Positions 24,035-34,700 of a stretch of DNA of 64,000 nt are shown here, piece by piece. The notes below the pieces were generated by a model. It had not been told where the DNA came from. It searched no databases and saw nothing but the letters and a program-made list of their open reading frames with translations. This DNA is from Gnetum montanum (lineage: Eukaryota; Streptophyta; Gnetopsida; Gnetales; Gnetaceae). The DNA lies in assembly GCA_015680685.1 (NCBI GenBank), contig MNCI01036663.1, positions 54,927 through 118,926 on the forward strand, read 5' to 3'. Each line of letters opens with the position of its first letter. Position 1 is the first letter of the stretch. The position numbers and the translations under genes are program-made.

Positions 24035-25400
24035 AGGTTGCTAGTTTAAGGTCGTGGTGGGCCAAGGATTTAAATAGGAATGATTGACTAAATTGATCAA
24101 ATCATTTACATCCATGTTAGGTATTCTAAATACTCTGTTCTTGTAGGCTTTGATGACAAGGAAGGGCCCTTCCCTGTTGGTTGAGAATTTGTCTGCATGC
24201 TTATAGATGGCCTTGAGGACTAGGTCCTTCTCCTTGATCTTGCATATGGACAAAGTCATGGTGATGTTGTCACTTCTACCTCTCTTGATAATGTTGAATG
24301 TAAGCAAATTCTTGCATACATTGCTCCTCCACCAAATCTAGAGTTTCCATATGCAACTCCTTGCTCTACTCATCATTGATGAAATTGGTCAAGGATACTT
24401 GGAACAATGACACCTACAAGTCAAGAGGTAAAATAGTTTTGGAACCATAAACAAGGCTATAACCATGCAATAGAATGTGTGTATGCCCATAATGCATGGA
24501 GAAGCCACTCATTCCACTTCTGCTTATTATTGTTGAGCATCTTCTTAAGCAAGTTGATGATGATCTTATTGCTTACTTCTACTTGTTCGTTGTCTTAGGG
24601 GTAGTAAGGCAAGAAGAAGAAATGTTTAATGCCTAGGTTGTCATAGAAATATTTGGTTTCTTGGCTACTAAATTAAGGTTAATTTTTTGTTACTATGATC
24701 ATACTTATGCTAAAACAAGATACAATGTTATCTAGAATAAATTTGCAAACTTGTTCAGATGTGGCTTTCTTTAGGGGAATAGCCTCAACCCACTTGGTAA
24801 AGTATTTAGTTGTAGTGATGATGAAGCTATATGTCTTGTGGAAGAGTTAGGTGTTATAGGTCTAAAAATATCCAACCCTCATCATTGAAATGGCCATGTT
24901 ATCTAGGTTGTATGTAACTCACTCAGTGGTACATGTATCAAGTTGCTATATTGTTGGCATGTGTTACATTGATTCACCTTTTGCAAGAATTCATTTTCCA
25001 TATGGGACCAATAGTAGCCTAACTATCTAATCTTAGTGGCCATGACTCTAGGTCCTATATGTCCTCCAGAAATGCCCCCATGAACCTCCTCTAGGACTAT
25101 TCTAGCCTCAGTTTTACCTAAGCACTTTAGGAGTATGCCATCATAGGATTGTCAACATAATGTGTTATCACCTATGATGACATACTACTTTGACTGCTTG
25201 CATATGGCATCCTTTTGAGTAGTCATGCATTGTGAGGATTCACCATGCATAAGATAAAATTTTATCATCATACCACTCCTTGGGAGGAGCAGTCTTAATG
25301 ACAGCCATAGAGGTATTCTTAGTATTTTGTGTGATGGAAGTACCATAGTCCATGGTTAAGGTGGTAAACTTGCTAAACACATTTGGAGTCACACTAATGG
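24035..25400 (-). pseudogene. Ty3/gypsy integrase (Tat/Ogre-like element)
   Basis: Integrase inserts element cDNA into the chromosome. The C-terminal part is open from 24,307 to 24,041 and reads SICKIKEKDLVLKAI, then NREGPFLVIKAYKNRVFRIP, the GPF/Y-type region, ending in NPWPTTTLN and a TAG stop. Upstream, from about 25,100 to 24,320, fragments of the zinc-binding and core regions can be followed only with many stops and frame changes. It lies directly downstream of RNase H and about 120 bases before the polypurine tract. The final codons reappear as a minisatellite elsewhere in the element. Confidence 0.75.
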
Positions 25401-25549
25401 CTAATGTTGCAATTGCATTGACTCTGACAATTTCATTTCTAGGTATGCCTTGGACATCAACATCTATGAATTTTTGTAATAATTACTTTCCTAATTCATA
25501 GTAAGATTGCAAATGATTATCTTTGCATGAATAGAATTCGGTTACTTGG

Positions 25550-26110
25550 TTGACCATGAGTTATGAATTACATTTGATGACTAGGCATCTATTTCCTAGG
25601 TCATGAGCTACAATCATTCCTCTAATTAAACCCTCATATTTTACTATGTTGTTGGTATATGGAAACACTAAGTGATAGGAAAAGGGTTGGATGTCACCAA
25701 ATGGGAATGTTATGATGGCTATAGCACTAGCCTCATGGACTATTGAATCTCCATCGAAGTTCATGACTTCCTTATAATCCTTAAGCATTTGGGGAACTAT
25801 GTTAACATGTTCATCAGGGAAATCAAGGTCTATGGCTACTTGGTCATTAACAAGTGAAACTATGAGTTGTATAGCTATAGCTTAACCTTTTGTTAAGGAT
25901 TGAGAGATGTAATGGAGGTTGAAATCTACGGTTATGGCTTTCCATTGGGCTATATGACTACTTTCATAGATGTTGGTCATTATGGCTGTAAGTATATTGT
26001 CCTTGCAAATTACATTGACTTGGCTTCTAAAGAGGTAGTATCTTCATTTCTTCAAAGAGAAGAATAGTGCTAGACAATACTTCTCCACTTCAATGTATTA
26101 GCTCTCGTGG
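25550..26110 (-). pseudogene. RNase H domain (Tat/Ogre-like element)
   Basis: RNase H removes the RNA strand of the RNA/DNA hybrid during reverse transcription. The clearest part is an open frame from 25,788 to 25,561 reading MNFDGDSIVHEASAIAI, then FPFGDIQPFSYHLVFPYTNN and KYEGLIRGMIVAHDLG. The FDG start with acidic residues and the NN..KYE.L..G..A.DLG helix are the expected landmarks of the second RNase H found in Tat elements. Stops separate it from RT and integrase. Confidence 0.7.
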
Positions 26111-27465
26111 GAAACTAACGCATGGCTAAGGTAGTATACATGGAATGTTTTCTCCATCATCATGTTTCTAATAGAGTAGAGAGGCAATTGATGTATTAGA
26201 GATGGCAAGATAAATGTAAAATGGTTTACCCTATTGCAAAGGATAGACTATTGTGTCAACTCTTACTTAATATTTTCAAAGGTCTCTTGGCATTTGAGTA
26301 GTCCACTCATAGTAAACTCCTTTCTTAAGCATGTGTTGCATGGGCTATAGATTATTCATAAGCTTAGAAATAAACCTAGAAATAAACTATAATCCATATT
26401 GTAATCCTTGAAGCTCTTTAAGGTTGGTAGGTGCTACCAATTTGGATATGGTCTTAACCTTATTAGGATCTATGCATATCCCTACTTCAAAGGCTAAAAA
26501 GCCAAGCATCTTACCAATCTTGACATTGATGATATACTTCTTAGGATTGAGCCTAAGCTTGTATTTGAGAAATCACTTAAGCACAAGATCTAGGTTATTA
26601 GTATGGTCATCTACTATCTTTGACTTTATGGCTATGTCAGCTATGTAATCATTAAGAAAACTTAACTTGTAATCACTAAAGATATAGGTCATGACACTTT
26701 AGTACGTCACTCTAGCATTCTTAAGGCCAAAGGACATCATGGTATAATAAAAAGTCCCTCATGGGGTCATAAAGGTCATGCTAAGCTAATGTTCTAGGTT
26801 GATCCTAATTTAATTACATCTGGAGAACCCATCCATAAAGGACAATAAGGCATGTCCAGCTATAGTAGTGATAAGTTGATCAATACTAGGTAAACAGAAG
26901 TCATCCTTAATAGTTTCTTTATTTAGGTCTTGAAAATCAATGCAAATATGGATACTCCCATTTTTCTTGGGGACAACCACTATGTTGAATAGCCATTTTG
27001 TATAATTGACGATCCTAATGAAACTTACTTGGTAGAGTTTTAGGATTTCATTGTGAACTACCAAGGCCAAATAAGGTCTAATCTTGGGTACTTTTTACAT
27101 AACCAATCTAATGCTAGGATCTAATATGGAATTGTGTTGGACTAGACCTAAGTCTAGGCCTAACATATCTTCATATGACTAGGAAAATTCCTTAATGTTA
27201 TTTTGTAAGACTTTGGTGATGTCTTGGATACATTGAGGCTCTAGTGCGTAACTTAATTTAAGGATTTTCTCCTTACCACTATGTGTTGTGATAGGGATCT
27301 CAACTAAAGAGTCATTGGTTATTTCTTCCACTTCTAAGTCAAGAATTTTAATTAGGTTTTCAAGCCATTCTAGAGGTTTCTTTATTAATTTTATGTGATC
27401 TACAAAAATTTCAAGATCAAGATCTATGCAATCAAGGTTAATACACCATTTTTAATATCATGGTG
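26111..27465 (-). pseudogene. Reverse transcriptase (Tat/Ogre-like element)
   Basis: RT copies element RNA into DNA in the virus-like particle. Coding reads almost without break from about 27,465 (LDCIDLDLEIFVDHIKL) through SYEDMLGLD, the open block 27,070-26,810 with VVVPKKNGSIHICIDFQDLN, DDFCLPSIDQLI and LLSFMDGFSRCN, then GTFYYTMMSFGLKNARVTY, KYKLRLNPKKYIINVKIGK and ISRFISKL. The catalytic YVDD box near 26,640 is now YIAD, with one aspartate lost. Most stops are TAG. On the 5' side the frame fails at about 27,465, next to the unexplained middle block. Confidence 0.85.
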
Positions 27466-27739
27466 AGGTCCATGTAGATACAAAGAAAAACTGATTTGCT
27501 CCTAGGTACTCATTCTTTAATCCTACATGTCAACCAAAAGCATATTAAGTGGCACCTGAGTAAAGGTGAATAAATAATGTTAAAATGCCATAAAATACAT
27601 GTAGATTTAATGTAATCAAAGCCATCCAAGGTTACTAATGAGATCAATTCAATTTAAAAAAGCAAAATAGAGGTGAAAAAAGATCACATGAATGTCAACA
27701 AGGAGAAGTATAAGCCTAAAAACTATCAATAAAGGCCAC

Positions 27740-28020
27740 AATTTTGCTAGTTTAAGGCCTTAGTAGGCCATAGTGCTAGTTTATAGTCTTGGTGGACTAT
27801 GATGCTAGTTTATAATCTTGGTGGACATATAATGTTGTATAAAGGCCATAGAAGTTCAAAAATGTTGCCAAGACAACATAAGTCCAAAAAACAAGCCAAA
27901 ACATTATGTAATGAGGCAAAACTTAAGTAAAATAAGTTATACATGATAAAATTTGGCTAATATAGGTTAAAAATGATGATGTTTTTGCTAGTTTTAGGCC
28001 TTACTGAGCCATGTTTTGAG
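27740..28020 (-). repeat. Minisatellite related to the integrase tail, left block
   Basis: Units of 35-50 bp contain 'gctagttta(a/t)(a/g)g(c/t)cttggtgg'-like words at about 27,758, 27,793, 27,827 and 27,985. On the minus strand these correspond to the last codons and stop of integrase (WPT-LN-stop at 24,035-24,062). Confidence 0.7.
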
Positions 28021-28449
28021 GCTATAGGACTATTAGGTAAGTTAAAGTGTTAATTAGGATTGTTCCTAAACTATTTAGACCCACAAATCAATTGCTTTGA
28101 AGTTTCTATGTTGATCTCAGCATGGAAACACGAACCCTTAGTATGGAAACTAAAAAAGGTATGTTGTAGGATGCTTAGAGGTTCAAAAACGAGTTCTCGA
28201 GACCTTGCCAAATCAAGTTAGATCCATCAAAATTGGGATCTTTAGAGGTCTATAAAGGTCAAAAAGTAGGTTTTTAAACTTACCCCCTTGTTTCCACATT
28301 GGCCAAGGTGGAAAAGAGGGGGGTTAAACATGGGGAACTAAAATCAAAGTAAAAATGAAGTCAAAAATGGTCAAATAGGTGGTTGGGGTCTAGATCTGGA
28401 ACTTATGCATCTCCTAGCTTCATTTTGAGGAAATTTAAGGTTATTTTAA

Positions 28450-31000
28450 GGGTATATAGCTATTTCAATCACTTTTCCCCATTTTTCCATGTTGGGCATA
28501 ATATCATTGATGTGTAAAAATATGGGGACACTTATTTGATAGATTTAAAGTGATTTCACAGTACTTTCACTAGGTTTTTAAGCCTCTAGGGCTACAAACA
28601 TCGATTTTACAAGTTTTTGGTTGATTTTGGGCATGTTTGAAGTTTGTTTAAGGGTAATTAAGGTCTTCTCCCCTTATTTACACACTAGGGGAGTTACCCT
28701 AATTAGGAAAAATTGGGGGAATATGTTTTGGAGGTTGAAATAAGGTCAATCATGCAAAATCTTGAGGTTATAATGTCCTAGGTTTCTCTAGCAAAGATCT
28801 TTGACTTCTAGGAGTGTCATCTTGCCTTCAAAAGTGGAAAAGAAACTTTTTTCCGTTCTTTCCACACTAGGAAAGTTACTTAAATGTTGAGGATGAAGGT
28901 ATCTTAGATCTAGGCCAATTCAGGTCATAATTAATCATGCATGTTATCTTTTAGAGTTGCCAAAGTCAAGGGCTATGGTTTGGTGTCAAATTTCGGCAAC
29001 TTTGATTGTTTCTAAATGTTTTTTGAAATTGTTTCCTACTTTTCATGCTAAGGGTGGATAGTGCAACATGGAAAATAATGGAAAATGAATTTTTGGCCTT
29101 CTAACATTAGTTTCTTGATGTTTGAAAGCTCCAAATGACGTTGGCAAGGTCCTAGAGTGCATACAAGCTTGGTTAATGTTTTTCTAAGGTATTCATGGAC
29201 TTTAAATGGTTTTTTCTCTTAATTTTCACACTATGCATCATGGAGGGAAAAATTTCTAGTCTGGACATATCATAAAACTTAGATCTAGCCAAATTTTAAC
29301 TTCAATCAACCATGCATGTTAGTGTCTAGGGTTGCTAGGATTGAAGATTAGGATTTGGAGTCAAAAATAGTTATTTTAAATGTTTTTTAATTGGTTTTTG
29401 GACTTCCCCCATTTTCTCCACCTTGGGGCTTCCATGCTCAGCATGCAAAATTGGGGAACAACTTTTTGATGCTTTATGATCACTTTATCCCATGCATGTG
29501 CATTCACAAGATTACTAGCTATGATGGTTAATGCATGTTATCAAAAAAAAACAAATTCTAAAGGTTGATGAGTGGTATTTGGGCTTTGCTACATTTTTCC
29601 ATGTTGGGGCTTTCATGCTTCACTCAAAACATTGAGGGAAATATTATTCATCATTTTTTACCACTTTTGACCATGCATGTAAGTTTCTAAGGTCGCTACT
29701 ACCAACTACTACTACTCGATGTTAAAATTTGGTTATTTCAAGGGTTATAAGGCTTTTTTTGAACTTTGGAACATTTTTCCACACTAGGGCTTCCATGATT
29801 AGCATGAAGAATTTGAAGGAAATATTTTTTTATCATTTTTGGTTGTTTTCAAGTATGCATGTAGGATTCCTAGGTTATCATCATTGATTGTTAACATTTA
29901 ATATCAAAATTTGATTGTTTAAGGGTTGTTAAGGCATTTTTTGGACTCCCCCATTTTTTACACACTAGAATTTTCATGCCTATTGTGGAAAAATTGGAGG
30001 AAAGCTTTTTGGTCTCTTTTATTCATTTTTGGGCATGCATGTAGGCTTCCTAGGTTGCCAGTGTTGACTATTAACACCTAATGTCAAATTTTGGTTGTTT
30101 TAAGAGTGATAAGGAATTTTTGAGCTCCCCCTCTTTTTCCATTCTAGGTATTCCATGCTTAGCATGGAAAATTTAGTGAAAATCATTTTTTATCATTTAT
30201 GATTGATTTCGCTATGAATGAGTGCTCATAATGTTGCCAGAATTGGTCATCAATGCCTAAGGTCAAGATTTGGTCATTTTGGAGGATGTGAGTAGGTTTT
30301 TTAGGCTTCCCTCCAATTATTTTGACACTAGGGATGGAAGGATTAGCATTGGAGAGATCCTCTAAACTAAAAATTTTAGATCTAGGTTAGATCATTAGCT
30401 AATTGACCATGCATGTCAACATCTAGAGTTGCTAGTGTTAATGGTCAATCTCTGGTATCAAAATTTGGCTATTTCAAGGATCACTGAGTAATTTTCTAGC
30501 TTTCCCAACTTTTCCCATACTAGGGTTTACATTCTTAGGGTTGGAAATTTGGGGAAATTTTTTTTGATCATTTATGATTGATTTAGCTATGCATGAATAC
30601 TCATAGGGTTGTTGGCATTGGCCATTAGTGCCTAAGGTTAACATTTGGTTATTTTGGGGGTTATGATGGGGTTTTTATCCTTCACCACTTTTTTCCATGC
30701 TAGGGTTTGAAGGCTCATCATATAAGAGCTCTCCTAAACCAAAAAATTTAGATCTATGCTAGATTAGAAGCTAATCGATCATGTATGTTAACCTCTAAGG
30801 CTATTGTTAATGATGGTTAATGTTGGGTGTTAAGATTTGATAGTTTGGAGGCTTTTAAGTGCCTCATGAAATCTGCTCCTTTCATCCACATGTTCAATGA
30901 TGGACCTACTATGAATGAGAAGGGGATGATATATTTTTATTATTTTAACCCATTTTTAGACTTTCAAAAGCTCCAAAGGGTTTTGGTAAGGTCTAGGAGT
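28450..31000. repeat. Internal tandem array, period about 184 bp
   Basis: At least ten units can be placed by the word 'atgcatgt' near 28,931, 29,315, 29,494, 29,674, 29,858, 30,037, 30,216 (eroded), 30,412, 30,592 and 30,781, mostly 179-196 bp apart with one double spacing. Each unit continues 'cctaggttgcca', 'taatgtcaaaatttgg', 'tttttccacactaggg' and 'ccatgcttagcatgg'. No coding. Units are diverged, so the array is old. Confidence 0.8.
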
Positions 31001-31700
31001 CAGCAAGAATTAGGAAATGTTCATTAGGTCATCAATTTGGATCATTTTTAGCTTCTTCCCATCTATCCACACTATGGGTGAAAGGCTTAGCATGGAAGAA
31101 GCCTCCCCAAATGTGGAACACATCAAATCCTATATTTCAACTAGTTTTGACCAGCTTTAATTAGGTTTTGTGAGGTTCCAAGGTTACCATAGATGCCTAG
31201 AGATGTTCTAGGTCATGTGGGATTCACTTTGGGATCAAGCATGTGCTAGAGAAGTGTTGGGAGGTAAGATTGAGTGCCACCCTCCTTCTTCCATGCTTGA
31301 TACTATTTTTAGAATGTGGAAATCCATGGGTACCTAGCCTTGCTCATGTTTTGGCTAAATTTAAAAACCTGGGATTGAAAAAAGGCAAGTTTGGGCTACT
31401 AAAAGTATAAAGATGTTGTAGTGCTAATGAATTTGTAAATTAATCGGCATGTTTCAATGTTTGGAATGCCATTCCCAATGTGGAAGTATTAAATTAAGGT
31501 TTCCATAATGTTTGAAGTGTCAAAATTGGCAAAAAATCTTAGTGTTGGTGCAAATTTTGGCTGAAAGGGAAGGTGCAAGGTGGGGCCCATAATTCAAAAA
31601 TTTAAAATTTCAAAAACTGAAGTTGTTTTACCCTCCTAAAACCAACTTGAACTAGACATTCCCCCCCTTTTTCTTTAGTGCACTTATATTAATGGTGCAC
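31001..31700. other. Spacer between tandem array and antisense gene
   Basis: A few words of the array persist to about 31,330 ('ccaatgtggaa', 'atccacacta'), then no recognised feature up to the promoter-like sequence of the plus-strand gene. Confidence 0.35.
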
Positions 31701-31739
31701 TAAAATAGCAACTAGGGTTTTATTTAGGTTTTAGATGGG

Positions 31740-34700
31740 TTTTATAAGATAAATTTTGTAAATTTTGATTATAATTAATATCTTTTAGCATAGCACATTG
31801 GAGGAGAGCTCTTAGAGAGATTCTTGTGGTAACCACAACTAATCTTCAACATGGAAGCCTCTCATCTCCCCTATAGCTAGCATAGAACTTCCATCTTCTT
31901 CTAATTTCCCTCTTTCTCAACATTAAGCCTACTATGGAGCTAAAATGGAGAGAAGAAAAGAGTAAGAACCAAAATCTAAAGCATGGATGAGCATTCAAGG
32001 GAGTTATCAAAGTATCCTAGGCCTATCTCTATTCAAGCACTTTTTTCACTTCCCCAAGGTAGGAAATTCCACTTATTCTTGCCTTTATTTTGTTGTGATT
32101 TAGTTTTCTTGCTTTTTTAGATGTTGAGACTATTTTTTCAGATATACTCTAATAGAGGGATTAAAATGGAATTTTGATAAATTTCCATCTCCTATTTTCA
32201 CTGTTCCCATGTAGATCTATAGTTGTTTTGTCCCTTTAGCTTTAACGGGTTTGATTTTGAAAATAGGGCTTGTTGTTTTGTGGTTTCTTCTTAAAATATT
32301 AGGGTATGGCCATTTTTTTTTAGATTTAGGCATTAGGATTTGTTAACAAAATCCTACCCCACTATTTTGATGAGACTTTAAGTAGGTTTTAATGGTTTTG
32401 ACTCTTTCAACTATTTTAATGGCTATGTAAAATTTAGACTTTGGGAATTTTGAAATTTTTCTATGAAAAAGCAAACCAAGTTGTGTATTCTTTCTTGGTG
32501 AAAAAACTATACATATATAAAATTAAAGGTTATGGGTTTATAGCCATTTTTTAAAGCTTCCTAATGGTTGTACTCTTATTTAATTTAACTTTAAAATAAG
32601 GAAGTTATGTTTGCTTTCATAATGTTGTGTGGTTAGGTTGTTTGTGCTGCTTTTGTAATTTCACGTAGATTTGTGAAATTTTTACAAAAGAACGACTACA
32701 TTTTTTTCTATTTATGGTATGGATGCGTAGGCTTTGGCTTCAACATTCTAATAGAGGTAGAATCACTCTAATTGGAGTTAAAAATGAATTTTCTATGAAT
32801 TTTTTACTAAGCATGTGTAGTAAGGGTGCTTTTGTTGTTTTTAAATTATTGTCCAAATTAATGAATTTTTCCTACATAAATAGAAAGTTTTTGAATTTTT
32901 TATAAGATTAAGTACATAGGGCTTGATTTAGGTTTTAAATAGTGGTGAAATCACTCCATTTGGAGATCGAACCAATGTTTTATGAATTTTTTGGCTATGG
33001 CTATGTGAATAAGGAAATGTCATAGTTGTGGTACATAGAAGTGGTTGATATGTATAACTTATGTTTTTCTTTTGCAAAACTAATTTTTAGTTTTATTTTT
33101 TAAGAAAACTAAAACATTTTTTTTTAATTTTTAGTAAGCTTTTACTATGGCTACATGGCTTTTTTCTAAGTTTATCATGCTTTTCTCTAAATTTGTGCAT
33201 AGTTTAGATGTTTTTTTTCAAATTTATGCATGCTTTGGATAATTTAGATGTTTTTTCTAAACTTAAGTTTTTTCTTTCTAAATGTATGCATAATGTAGAT
33301 GGTATTTGCTGAATTTATGCATTATTTAGACTAAGATATACTTTTGGGCTATAAAATTTAGGCTATGAAGGCTATAAAATATGGTAATAATGCTTTTATG
33401 GGATTTTTCAACCTAATTAGATAAAAAACCTAAGAGTTTTTCATAGAAGCTAATTTCACCTTTGACTTAGGAAGTTTTCTCTAAATTTGTAAAGAAATTC
33501 CAATTGGACATGATGCAAGGTTATGTAAAGTTGTAATAATGCTTTGTTGCGAAATTACTTAGACTAATTTAGGTGTACATCTTAGAGCTTTTTATTGAGG
33601 CTAATTTCACCTCTAACTAGATGTTTTGTCCAAATTTGCTAAGTAATTTTAATGTAAGGCTATACAAGGTTGTGATAATGCTTTGTTGTGAATTCCTTAA
33701 GCTAATTTAGATAAACACCTTAGAGCTTTTTATAGAAGCTAATTTCACCTCTAATTAGGATTTTTTCCTAACATGTTAAAAAATTCTAATTGGTCATAAT
33801 GCTTTTGTTTTGTTTCATGCAGGGTATTCTTGAGGTCCATGCTCATCATAGTGGAGTTGGTTGGTATTTTTTGTTACATAGATCATCCTAAATCCAACAC
33901 CCCACCACATGACATGCCTTTGGGAAAACTCTCATTGTGGTTTTGGCCTAGGGCAAGGGGCTTCCTTGAATATCTCCTTAAAAAATTCACTATGACATTG
34001 TGGTCACACTTCTCCATGGATGTAGTTGGGGTTGTTTTGGAGATCCTATTACTTGGCACATCTGGGCTGATAACTATGTATATTAGTAAGAAGCCATTGA
34101 CTAAGACTTAAGAGGGGGCCAGTAGAGGCCATAAGTCCATGCTACCTTACAAAGATCTATTCAATGCTAGAGTATAGTCAATATAATATTGAAAATACTC
34201 TAATGGTGGCACATAAAGGCCACACATTATTCTAGAATCTAGCTAGCACTGTGTATCATCTACATAGGTAAACATGGTGATTGTAATGTTTTTATGGTTT
34301 TGGCTTGACTATCTTGCCTAAGTTCATTAACTTTACAACCTCTTATAGGTACAAGGTCAATGATTAGGGCTTGATCATTAATGATCAATTCCTAGAAGTG
34401 GCTCAAACTGCTTCGGATGAATTCCCAATAGTTCCCAAATCAAAGTTGTTGTGTATCAACAATTAAGAGGAAAATTTAATGAATACATCACCAAATTCAA
34501 CTTTGTATACAAAAAGTGTAAGATGGGACAATGCACAACTAGCGGATGGATGTTGGTTGCATGGATTAGACCCTTGTAGCTAGAACCCCCACATCATAGA
34601 AGAAAAGTAAAGGTGAATCTATAGTTTTTTATGGCTCTAAGTGTGTCATTACTTTTCTTGGCTTTTGAACCTATTCATATTGATGCTAATATTTGGGTAT

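Noticed and set aside
28450-31000. CRISPR-like array
   Set aside because: Units of about 184 bp are diverged along their whole length with no constant repeat and unique spacers, and the context is a plant retroelement.
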